Source: Candidatus Colwellbacteria bacterium RIFCSPHIGHO2_02_FULL_45_17 (GTDB lineage: Bacteria > Patescibacteriota > Minisyncoccia > UBA6257 > Colwellbacteraceae). From it: a DNA stretch of 22,465 bases. Of this stretch, positions 7,418-14,235 are shown piece by piece; positions within the stretch are counted from its first letter, which is position 1, and each line of letters starts with the position of its first letter. A program made the position numbers and the translations under genes. The notes below the pieces were generated by a model. The model saw only the letters and a list, made by a program, of their open reading frames with translations. It ran no database searches and was not told where the DNA came from. The stretch lies in the NCBI GenBank assembly GCA_001817685.1, contig MHIV01000019.1, positions 1 to 22,465 of the forward strand, written 5' to 3'.

Positions 7418-8714
7418 CGACCTGCTGGGGCAGTCACTCGAAATATTTTTTAACTTCGGGTGGTTTATATTTTTATCACTAATAGCTTTGGGATTCAAAG
7501 AGTTCTGGATGGTAAGAATCGTGACTAACTACATAGACAGCATCGAGTGGGTCGTTTTAGAGATGAAGATTCCGAGAGAGAACATCAAGTCCATAAAGTC
7601 TATGGAGCAAGTCTTCGCGGCGATTTATGGAATATACAGTTTCGGACTGAGACCGTGGGAGAAATACGTTGAAGGCAAAGTTGAGATGTGGATATCCTTC
7701 GAGATGGTTGGCGACCAAAACGGCGTGCACTTTTACGTAAGATTGCCGAAGCAAAACAGAAACTTGTTGGAGAACGCTATTTTTTCTCAATACCCAGACG
7801 CAGAACTCCATGAAGTCGAAGACTATGTAAATAGGTTCCCAAAGGTATTGCCAAACGACGAATACGATCTATTCGGCTCTGATTTTATTCTTCAGCGCAA
7901 CGAGGCATATCCGATTAGAACCTATATTGATTTCGAAGATCTAAGAGTCAAAGAAGAAGAGGACAAAATAGACCCCGTTGCGGTCATGACGGAAGCGTTA
8001 TCTAGGCTCGAAGAGGGTGAAGTGATGTGGGTTCAACTTATAGTGCGACCCGCAGACGAAGACGAGTGGGTTTCCAAAGCCAAGGCTGTTATAGACGAAG
8101 AAGCTGGAAGAACACAAAAAGGCAAAAAGCAAGGAGTGATTGCTGGGAGCGGTGAATTTTTGGGAAATCTTGCGAAGGCACCAATGCTACCTCCAGAGTG
8201 GGCTGGCGTCGCAGATCCAGAAAAGCCTACGTTCAGATTTTACACACCTGGAGAAACGGAAGCGCTTAAAGCGATGTCGAGAAAAGCATCGAAAAGAGGA
8301 TTCCACGCGTTATACAGAACCGTATATATTGATAGGAAACCAGATTTTAATCCAAAGCACTTCGAGTCCTTTGTCGGAGCTATACAGCTTTATACTGCCA
8401 TTGATATGAACATGTTAAAACCCGCCACAAAGGAAACTCTAACCAAAGGAACTAAAGTTAGTAGATTCCCATGGCGGAGGAAGAAACTTCTCTTAAGAAG
8501 AAAAAGACTATTGTACAAGGCATACCTTAATCGTGAAATTCCACAGCCGCACATTCCATCTGCCTTTAGATTAAAGCTCCAAACCTCTATATTTAATACA
8601 GAGGAACTTGCGAGCATATACCATCCGCCGGCGATTTCTGTAAGAGCGCCTAAACTTCGACCTACTCAATTCAAGAAGGGAGAGCCGCCGGTTGATTTGC
8701 CAATCAAGGGATAA
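7410..8714 (+). CDS. Membrane-anchored protein, partner of TraG-like ATPase
   Basis: I do not recognise a characterised function. The 434-residue protein has one N-terminal hydrophobic segment (about 12-32, FFNFGWFIFLSLIALGF) followed by a long soluble part. That part has a mixed alpha/beta domain to about residue 230 (with GVHFYVRLPKQNRNLLENAI), a charged linker, and a basic stretch near 355-385 (RFPWRRKKLLLRRKRLLY). It may belong to an uncharacterised CPR family (possibly DUF8128), which I could not verify. The start overlaps the preceding regulator by 8 bases, and the ATPase gene begins 2 bases after its stop. The context suggests it anchors that ATPase to the membrane, since the ATPase has no membrane helices of its own. 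This is an inference. Confidence 0.7.
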   Translation: MFSDLLGQSLEIFFNFGWFIFLSLIALGFKEFWMVRIVTNYIDSIEWVVLEMKIPRENIKSIKSMEQVFAAIYGIYSFGLRPWEKYVEGKVEMWISFEMVGDQNGVHFYVRLPKQNRNLLENAIFSQYPDAELHEVEDYVNRFPKVLPNDEYDLFGSDFILQRNEAYPIRTYIDFEDLRVKEEEDKIDPVAVMTEALSRLEEGEVMWVQLIVRPADEDEWVSKAKAVIDEEAGRTQKGKKQGVIAGSGEFLGNLAKAPMLPPEWAGVADPEKPTFRFYTPGETEALKAMSRKASKRGFHALYRTVYIDRKPDFNPKHFESFVGAIQLYTAIDMNMLKPATKETLTKGTKVSRFPWRRKKLLLRRKRLLYKAYLNREIPQPHIPSAFRLKLQTSIFNTEELASIYHPPAISVRAPKLRPTQFKKGEPPVDLPIKG

Positions 8715-8716
8715 AA

Positions 8717-10204
8717 ATGGAAGACGATAAAGACATAACAATTCTAGGGAAATGTACGTTCCGGAATCAGAACGTGCAGTTCGGTATCAAGACGGACGAT
8801 AGGCGTCGCCACATCTACGTAGTCGGTAAGACCGGAACTGGTAAGACGACTTTGCTCGAGAATATGGTTATAGACGATATCCGGGCAGGCAAGGGTGTGG
8901 GACTTGTCGATCCGCATGGAGATCTTGCGAAAGACATAATCAACTATATCCCCGAAGAGAGAATTGATGACGTTATCTACTTTGACCCATCTGATACGAG
9001 CCATCCAATTGCATTTAACCCGCTAGAGAAAGTAAGAGATGAACACAGGCACTTGATAGCATCGAGCATAATGGCGGTGTTTGAAAAAATATGGCCGGAC
9101 GTATGGTCTGCGCGAATGCAGTATATTTTGAATAATTCCTTGCTCGCCCTCCTAGAATTCCCTAATGCGACTCTCCTAGGCATTATGAGACTCCTCTCCG
9201 ATAAGAAGTTCAGAAAAGAGGTGGTTAGCAATCTTACGGATCCAGTCGTAAAAAGCTTCTGGATAAACGAATTTGGTCAGTATTCTGACAGATTAGCAGT
9301 GGAAGCAGTCGCGGCAATCCAGAACAAAGTAGGACAGTTTGTAGCTAACCCTCTTATCCGAAACATAATGGGTCAACCTCACTCTACAATAAACCTGAGA
9401 AACGCGATTGACGAGGGAAAGATAATCATCGCAAATCTTTCAAAAGGGCAAATTGGAGAAGACAACTCGGCACTGCTCGGCGCAATGCTAATAACACGTA
9501 TCCAAATGGCGGCTATGAGCAGAGTTGATATACCAGAGGAGGAGCGCAGAGATTTTTATCTATATATCGACGAGTTTCAAAACTTCTCAACGGAGTCTTT
9601 CTCAAACATTTTGTCCGAGGCTAGAAAGTATCGACTGAGTCTCACTCTTGCGCATCAGTACATCGCGCAGCTTATAGATGAAAACAACACGACGGTACGT
9701 GACGCAATCTTCGGTAACGTTGGGACGATGGTTCTGTTTCGCATAGGCCCCAAGGACGCAGAGTTCTTGGAACCGGAATTCGCTCCGAGATTTATGGAAG
9801 GGGATTTGGTTAATCTGCCGAAGTACAATGCCTACGTGAGGTTAATGATAGACGGTGTACCGGCTGCGCCATTTTCTGCAGAGACACTGCCTCCGCATAA
9901 AAAGCCGACAGAAACTTTTGTGGACGTGATTATTGAAAACACTCGCAGAAAATATGGAACGGCGAAGGAAAAAGTTGAAGAAAGAATACGAGCAGAGTGG
10001 GCAAATGAGTCCGATATAGTCAAAGAGAAAGTTGAGCGTCGCCGCGAAAAAGGACTTGAGATTCTTGAGCAACGTCCACCGATAAAGAAAAAGAGCAATA
10101 TTGATATAGACAGAGATAAATTAAGAGCTGTGATAGGACAAGATAATGTAACGGAAAGTTCCGAGCCGGCCCCATACGAATTACCGCTGACAGATGAAAC
10201 TTGA
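8717..10204 (+). CDS. TraG/VirD4-like AAA+ ATPase (type IV secretion coupling-protein family)
   Basis: A 495-residue RecA-fold motor related to coupling proteins and HerA/FtsK pumps that move DNA or protein. Walker A is GKTGTGKT at residues 37-44. VGLVDPHGDL follows, typical of this family. Walker B is YLYIDEFQNF with D285-E286. A sensor-like LSLTLAHQYIAQL and the late motif GTMVLFRIGPKDAEFLEPEFAP follow. Classical VirD4 has N-terminal membrane helices and an all-alpha domain; here there are none, and the upstream membrane protein may supply the anchor. A long charged helix (about 415-465) ends the protein. No relaxase, VirB4 or pilus genes are in the window, so conjugation is not shown. It overlaps efp by 11 bases. 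Confidence 0.85.
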   Translation: MEDDKDITILGKCTFRNQNVQFGIKTDDRRRHIYVVGKTGTGKTTLLENMVIDDIRAGKGVGLVDPHGDLAKDIINYIPEERIDDVIYFDPSDTSHPIAFNPLEKVRDEHRHLIASSIMAVFEKIWPDVWSARMQYILNNSLLALLEFPNATLLGIMRLLSDKKFRKEVVSNLTDPVVKSFWINEFGQYSDRLAVEAVAAIQNKVGQFVANPLIRNIMGQPHSTINLRNAIDEGKIIIANLSKGQIGEDNSALLGAMLITRIQMAAMSRVDIPEEERRDFYLYIDEFQNFSTESFSNILSEARKYRLSLTLAHQYIAQLIDENNTTVRDAIFGNVGTMVLFRIGPKDAEFLEPEFAPRFMEGDLVNLPKYNAYVRLMIDGVPAAPFSAETLPPHKKPTETFVDVIIENTRRKYGTAKEKVEERIRAEWANESDIVKEKVERRREKGLEILEQRPPIKKKSNIDIDRDKLRAVIGQDNVTESSEPAPYELPLTDET

Positions 10205-10760
10205 TATCAGTGATCTAAAAAGAGGCGGCCTCGTTGTTTACGACGGCGACCCATATATGGTGCTGTCTGTAAAGCACGTTCATATGGGTAGGGGTGGCGC
10301 AAGTGTGCAAACGAAGATAAAGAATCTGCGTTCCGGCAAAGTTCTCGATAGAAACTTTAAGTCGGCGGACACTTTTGAAGAAGCGGATATAGAAAAACTT
10401 AATGCCAATTTTATCTACGAGAGAAACAGCGAATATTGGTTTAACGAGAGCGGGAATAAGGGGAATAGATTCTCGCTTGTTAAGGATGTTATCGGCGATG
10501 CGGCGCCATTTCTGAAGCCAGGAATGGAAGTGAAGGCATTTATATTCGACGGAGGTGTTATAAATATCGAGTTGCCGATCAAAGCCGATTACAAAGTTAT
10601 AGAAGCTCCTCCTAGCATTAGGGGAAATACGTCATCCGGCGGAGACAAGGTTGTTACCATCGAAGGCGGAGCAAAAGTCACCGTGCCGCTCTTCATAGAA
10701 GAAGGGGATGTAATCCGTATCAACACAGAGACATGGGAATACGCCGAAAGAGCAAAGTAG
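10194..10760 (+). CDS. efp: Elongation factor P
   Basis: Binds between the P and E sites of the ribosome and rescues stalling at polyproline. At 188 residues it has the normal length and three beta-barrel domains: KOW-like domain I (1-65), an OB domain in the middle and a C-terminal OB domain. The C-terminal signature is altered to INTETWEYAERAK, where most EF-Ps have something like DTRTGEY. In the domain I loop that carries the modified residue the sequence is HMGRGGAS, so the tip residue is Arg33 rather than Lys. Arg at this site is rhamnosylated by EarP in some bacteria; no modification gene is in the window. The start lies inside the end of the ATPase gene (11-base overlap). Confidence 0.95.
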   Translation: MKLDISDLKRGGLVVYDGDPYMVLSVKHVHMGRGGASVQTKIKNLRSGKVLDRNFKSADTFEEADIEKLNANFIYERNSEYWFNESGNKGNRFSLVKDVIGDAAPFLKPGMEVKAFIFDGGVINIELPIKADYKVIEAPPSIRGNTSSGGDKVVTIEGGAKVTVPLFIEEGDVIRINTETWEYAERAK

Positions 10761-11218
10761 TTCCGGGGAAGCACGTAATTCTAGGAGGGAAAGTAAAAAG
10801 GGGGCGTATGATAGCATCCGGCCTTGCCTTCGCTGCTGAAATTCCAGAGACGAAATCCAGCGGGACAATAGAGCTACAGAAAATATTTTTCGCTGCGGCT
10901 GGCGTAGAACATATATATGACATGCACAGTGGAACGATAAATTTGGATATTTCGCCAAATAAATTCGAAATACTAAATCCGGATTACGAAGTTACTTGCG
11001 AGTGGGCGAGGGGAGTGGAAGAAACCTTTCATTTTGTCAAAGCAACTATTTTTTACAAAGACGTTGAATATGACGGGTACATTTATTATCCATGCCCGTC
11101 TAGATTTAAATCACACGGTGACAACATCGTTGAACTTCTAACTTATAAAATACCGGAGGTTAATTACGGGGTTGAGATTTCTGCAAAAGTTCCTAGTTAC
11201 AAAATAAGGATTATCTAA
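10733..11218 (+). CDS. Small beta-rich protein, possibly CTP-dependent riboflavin kinase-like
   Basis: 161 residues, not confidently recognised. The pattern is a glycine-rich first strand (VILGGKVKRG), a middle SGTINLDI, and a late YYPCPSRFKSHGDNIVELLTYKIPEVNYGVEISAKV. It resembles the archaeal-type RibK fold (PGTLNVxL, then P-x-R-x-H before VEII), which phosphorylates riboflavin with CTP. This is weak, by-eye similarity. Starting at ATG 10733 means a 28-base overlap with efp. ATG 10808 would give 136 residues but would remove the first predicted strand. Neither has a well-placed Shine-Dalgarno (an AGGAGG at 10783 is too far from 10808). It ends at the strong palindrome before the HAD unit. 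Confidence 0.6.
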   Translation: MGIRRKSKVVPGKHVILGGKVKRGRMIASGLAFAAEIPETKSSGTIELQKIFFAAAGVEHIYDMHSGTINLDISPNKFEILNPDYEVTCEWARGVEETFHFVKATIFYKDVEYDGYIYYPCPSRFKSHGDNIVELLTYKIPEVNYGVEISAKVPSYKIRII

Positions 11219-11267
11219 AAACAGAAGGACCCCGACGCTAACGAAGGACATGTCGGGGTCCTTCTGT
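11216..11267 (-). terminator. Very strong terminator of the HAD unit
   Basis: ACAGAAGGACCCCGAC (11221-11236) pairs perfectly over 16 bp with 11252-11267 around a 15-base loop. On the - strand it is followed by five T residues (complement of 11216-11220), so it terminates the leftward HAD gene. A third partial copy, GTCGGGGTC, lies at 11271-11279. The + side has no T run. Confidence 0.85.
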
Positions 11268-11285
11268 TACGTCGGGGTCGTTTCG

Positions 11286-12098
11286 TCAGCTCGCGAGCTC
11301 TCTCAGGAAGTGGGCGAGTTCCGGATCCTTCCAGGACCCGAAGACTCGTTCTGCGCCAGCATCCTTGAGTGCCGCAACGTAGCGTTTGTCCCGGAAGTTC
11401 CTTGGCGTCGGCATACCGATAACCATGGAGCCGGCACTGCGCGCCGCGCTAGCACCCACTGTGGAGTCCTCGAAGACGAACACTCTCGACTAGTCGATCA
11501 CTACCTTTTCCGCAGCTACGGCGGCCTGTACTCCGCTGAAGGAGTCCTCGAAGGAGACTATCCTCGAGGGCTCTTCCCCCATCTTCAGGGCCGCCATGAT
11601 GTACGCATCCGGAAATGGTTTCAGCCTTTTCACATCGCTCTGGAGAACGATATGATTCGCCGGGAACCATAGGCCTACGCCAGACTTGGCGAAGAGGGTC
11701 TTGGCCAGTTCTTCGTCTGTGAGCGAGCACACCGCGATCGGAACGCCGAGTTCGTCACGCAGCATCTCAATCACGGCCTTGCTTCCGGGTCGTGGCCTAA
11801 CGATGCGTCGGGCCAGCAACCTGTTGACGACCTCAACCTTCATGAGGCGGAGTTCCTCGACTCGCTCCTTGGTGGGAGTTTCACCGGCGAGCTTGAGAAG
11901 CTCGCTGATGACGAATCTGTCGCCACCTCCGATTGCGCCGGTAATCACCCGCTCGAACGACTGGGGGTCCTCGGTGAAACCGAGATATAGAAGACCGAGA
12001 TATCGCGCGACCGCGAGGAGTCCAAGAAAGTGGATTTTTTCGATATCGACCAGAGTCCCCTCAAGGTCGACAGCGGCTGCCATGAGCCTCTTGACCAT
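11286..12098 (-). pseudogene. HAD-superfamily phosphatase, interrupted by in-frame TAG
   Basis: A beta-phosphoglucomutase-like HAD hydrolase. Motif I is DLEGTLVD (residues 11-18; the second Asp of the usual DxD is Glu). Motif II is in CSLTDEE, motif III is the Lys of KRLKPFPDAY, and motif IV is SFEDSFSGVQAA. After residue 202 an in-frame TAG (11492-11490) interrupts. The same frame continues for 67 codons: it has a second motif-IV-like stretch VFVFEDSTVGASAARSAG, then the expected HAD ending VIGMPTPRNFRDKRYVAALKDAG. TAG ends several other genes here, so it is a real stop. The gene is either dead, cut to 202 residues or rarely read through. Start ATG 12098 has SD TGGAGG at 12110-12105. It is GC-rich and opposite in strand to its neighbours, with its own promoter and terminator. 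Confidence 0.75.
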
Positions 12099-12127
12099 GA
12101 TGGGCCTCCAGTTAGTTGGTAAAGGAC

Positions 12128-12162
12128 ATTGTAAGACTACAATATATTAGCGAGTTTGTCAA
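12128..12162 (-). promoter_or_regulatory. Promoter and palindromic operator of the HAD unit
   Basis: On the - strand TTGACA (12162-12157), 17 nt, then TAGTCT (12139-12134). A perfect inverted repeat ATTGTA-AGAC-TACAAT (12128-12143 on the + strand) covers the -10 box, a likely repressor site. It is divergent from mnmA, whose start lies about 35 bases away. Confidence 0.75.
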
Positions 12163-12190
12163 CTGTATTTAAAACTTATCTCGCTTTATT

Positions 12191-12196
12191 TATAGT
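12191..12196 (+). promoter_or_regulatory. Possible -10 box for leaderless mnmA
   Basis: TATAGT (12191-12196) lies 6 bases before GTG 12203. If it is the -10, transcription would begin at that GTG. The -35 region (around 12168) is poor, so this is tentative. Confidence 0.35.
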
Positions 12197-13336
12197 GTGA
12201 ACGTGAAAGAGAAAGACCAACTTACTAAACAAACAAACGGCAAAGTTTTCGTGGGACTTTCCGGCGGAGTAGATTCGTCGGTAGCCGCTTTATTACTGAA
12301 AAATCAGGGCTACGACGTAGTTGGCGTTCATTTGCGCTGTTGGAATAAAAACGGATGTGACGAGAAGGATGCGGAAGATGCAAAAAGAGTTGCCGACAAG
12401 CTCGAAATTCCGTTCTACGTCCTTGATATGGAGAAGGAATACAAAGAGCGCGTCGTCGATTACATGATTAAGGGTTATGAGAATGGCATTACTCCGAATC
12501 CTGATGTCGCGTGCAATAGAGAAATAAAGTTTGGATTGTTTTTGGAGAAAGCACTTTTGACGGGTGCGGATTATGTTGCAACGGGACACTATACCCGCCT
12601 GGAGGCGCAACAAATTACAAATAGCAAATCACAAATCGACAGACCCCATAACCTAAAACCTAAAACCTATCACCTCTTTGAAGCGAAAGATAAAAGTAAG
12701 GATCAATCATATTTTTTGTGGACGCTGACGCAAAATCAACTTAAGCACATTATTTTTCCTGTCGGTGATTTAACAAAGACAGAGGTAAGAAAAATTGCAA
12801 AAGAAGCAGGATTACCGACTGCGGAGAAAAAAGATTCGCAGGGAATCTGTTTTATAGGTGAAGTTACGTTAAAAGATTTTCTAGAAGAATATCTACCGAG
12901 AAAAAGAGGAAATGCGAGAACTACATCCGGTGAAATATTAGGGACTCACGAAGGTGCACATTTCTTTACCATAGGTCAGCGTCACGGATTAGGAATATCT
13001 ATTAATGAGCCGTATTACGTCGCCGGAAAAGACACAGAGACAAATACAGTTATTCTCGCGACTCGTGATGACCCTGCGCTAAAGCAAAAAGAAGTCACAC
13101 TCGCCGACGTAAATTTTGTTGATGGCGATAAGCAGCAAGAAACAAGGGACAAGCCCCTCGATGTACTTGCTAGGGTTCGTTATAGAGCGCCGTTAGTAAA
13201 AGCGAAACTCTCTAACTTGTCACCTGCCACATACAACCTAGTTTTCGAATTGCCTCAAGAATTCGTAGCCCCTGGTCAATCAGCTGTTTTCTATAGTGAA
13301 TCCGGAGAGCTTGTTGGAGGCGGTATCATCATTTGA
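12197..13336 (+). CDS. mnmA: tRNA-specific 2-thiouridylase MnmA
   Basis: Places sulfur on uridine 34 of Lys, Glu and Gln tRNAs, using ATP to activate the base; tRNA-Lys(TTT) in this window is a natural substrate. The 379-residue protein has the PP-loop SGGVDSS at 22-28, the first catalytic cysteine C106 in NPDVACNREIKFG and the second, C218, in GICFIGE. The central and C-terminal beta-barrel domains follow. Residues about 138-156 (starting QQITNSKSQ) form a low-complexity insert encoded by near-repeats of ACAAAT and CCTAAAA. Start is GTG 12197, or GTG 12203 if leaderless; no Shine-Dalgarno is visible. The stop TGA overlaps the next promoter's -35. Confidence 0.96.
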   Translation: MNVKEKDQLTKQTNGKVFVGLSGGVDSSVAALLLKNQGYDVVGVHLRCWNKNGCDEKDAEDAKRVADKLEIPFYVLDMEKEYKERVVDYMIKGYENGITPNPDVACNREIKFGLFLEKALLTGADYVATGHYTRLEAQQITNSKSQIDRPHNLKPKTYHLFEAKDKSKDQSYFLWTLTQNQLKHIIFPVGDLTKTEVRKIAKEAGLPTAEKKDSQGICFIGEVTLKDFLEEYLPRKRGNARTTSGEILGTHEGAHFFTIGQRHGLGISINEPYYVAGKDTETNTVILATRDDPALKQKEVTLADVNFVDGDKQQETRDKPLDVLARVRYRAPLVKAKLSNLSPATYNLVFELPQEFVAPGQSAVFYSESGELVGGGIII

Positions 13337-13361
13337 CAGTCACCAATTTTAGTGGGATTAT
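13333..13361 (+). promoter_or_regulatory. Promoter of the GC-rich small unit
   Basis: TTGACA (13333-13338, overlapping the mnmA stop), 17 nt, GATTAT (13356-13361). Predicted transcription start near 13368 coincides with the first base of a stable hairpin, GCGTCGC/GCGGCGC (13368-13374 with 13380-13386). Confidence 0.6.
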
Positions 13362-13408
13362 TTCCTAGCGTCGCATCCCGCGGCGCAACCGACGGAAAGG
13401 AGGCGCTT

Positions 13409-13501
13409 GTGGAGAAGCCACGGCGCCAAGGGTGGCTACCGGATAGCCTGAGGCTAAGAGTCGTCACGTTCATCGCGTTGACGATCACCTTCTGGGTGTA
13501 G
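13409..13501 (+). CDS. Possible 30-residue membrane microprotein
   Basis: A short ORF with a near-perfect Shine-Dalgarno (AAAGGAGG, ending 13402) 6 bases before GTG 13409. It encodes a basic N-terminus (VEKPRRQGWLPDSLRLR, the initiating GTG being read as Met) and then VVTFIALTITFWV, one short hydrophobic segment, a typical small membrane protein layout. It sits in its own transcription unit behind a TTGACA promoter. Its stop codon lies in the loop of a stem, GATCACC and TGGGT pairing with ACCCA and GGTGATC (about 13480-13514). The family is unknown. The alternative is that the unit is a structured RNA and the ORF is chance, though the SD placement argues for translation. Confidence 0.45.
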   Translation: MEKPRRQGWLPDSLRLRVVTFIALTITFWV

Positions 13502-13533
13502 AACCCAGGTGATCTGAGCGAGAACGGACACTA

Positions 13534-13608
13534 GGTCGGCGCAGTAACGCCGGCCGAACTGGCCAAGGAGGGGGCGGTGCTCGGTTTGATCCCGACCCGC
13601 CACCCTCC
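13534..13608 (+). other. Pair of GC-rich hairpins closing the small unit
   Basis: GGTCGGCG/CGCCGGCC (13534-13541 with 13548-13555) is an 8-bp stem with one G-T pair. GGAGGGGGCGG (13567-13577) pairs with CCGCC-a-CCCTCC (13597-13608), with one bulged A. No T run follows directly; a T run occurs at 13647-13652 after a short AGCGTACGCT palindrome. They may end or stabilise the transcript. Confidence 0.5.
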
Positions 13609-13653
13609 GCCTCTAAAACCGCACATTGGGGAGACGGAGCGTACGCTTTTTTG

Positions 13654-13659
13654 TAGAAT
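13654..13659 (+). promoter_or_regulatory. Possible -10 box for leaderless pduO
   Basis: TAGAAT (13654-13659) ends 6 bases before the ATG at 13666, so transcription would begin at the start codon. No good -35 is visible. There is no Shine-Dalgarno. Confidence 0.45.
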
Positions 13660-13665
13660 GTAGTA

Positions 13666-14232
13666 ATGCTTTATACCGGCAAGGGAGACAAAGGGGACAC
13701 ATATTTTTTTGGGTCTAAGGATAGGGTGTCAAAGGCGTCTTGTCAGACAGAAGCACTCGGCACACTCGACGAGTTGAACAGCCTTTTGGGTGTCTGCAGA
13801 TCACAAGCCGATGTGTCCAATAAACAATCTCGCAAGAAGAACAAACAAAAAGGGATTAGTATTTCTAAAATTCTCGAAGGCGTACAGCAAAATCTATTCA
13901 TAATTCAAGCAGCAGTTGCTGGTGCAGATAAACGCATTTCACAAGAGAAAATTAAATACGCAGAAGGCATTATCAATACGATAGAGAGAGAACTCCCTCC
14001 GATTAAGACATTTTTTCTTCCTGGCGCCACAGAGCTCTCTTCTCTAATCGATTACGCAAGAACAGTAGCAAGAAGAACTGAAAGGGAAGTGGTCAGATTT
14101 TCAGAAACAGAAAAAGAGGTTGCGCCAGAGATTTTGCAATATCTAAATCGCCTCTCCTCGCTTCTATACGCGCTCGTGCGTTTTATAAACTTCAAATCGG
14201 GGATTCAAGAAATCCCACCGACGTACGAATAA
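13666..14232 (+). CDS. pduO: PduO-type corrinoid adenosyltransferase
   Basis: Transfers the adenosyl group of ATP to cob(I)alamin to make adenosylcobalamin. The 188-residue four-helix-bundle protein has the ATP-binding N-terminus YTGKGDKGDTYFFG, then EALGTLDELNSLLG, a helix with DYARTVARRTEREVVRF, and the late NRLSSLLYALVRFIN. The usual Arg just before the E-x-x-GT-x-DE motif is Gln here (CQTEALGT). A basic low-complexity loop (KQSRKKNKQKG, about residues 52-62) is inserted between helices. No other cobalamin genes are in the window, so the enzyme probably uses salvaged corrinoid. It is followed after 3 bases by comEC, likely the same transcript. The gene symbol is by family; function is inferred. 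Confidence 0.85.
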   Translation: MLYTGKGDKGDTYFFGSKDRVSKASCQTEALGTLDELNSLLGVCRSQADVSNKQSRKKNKQKGISISKILEGVQQNLFIIQAAVAGADKRISQEKIKYAEGIINTIERELPPIKTFFLPGATELSSLIDYARTVARRTEREVVRFSETEKEVAPEILQYLNRLSSLLYALVRFINFKSGIQEIPPTYE

Positions 14233-14235
14233 ATC

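Noticed and set aside
11490..11492. TAG recoded as a sense codon in this organism
   Set aside because: TAG ends dnaJ, the 1217-2170 gene, the 3794-4270 gene and efp at sensible places, so it acts as a normal stop.
11250..11672. + strand open frames across the HAD unit (also 11686-12150)
   Set aside because: They are antisense to clear HAD motifs and arise from the high G+C of the region.
12634..12669. Telomere-like CCTAAAA repeat as a DNA element of its own
   Set aside because: Only two and a half units, in frame within mnmA; treated as a low-complexity insert.
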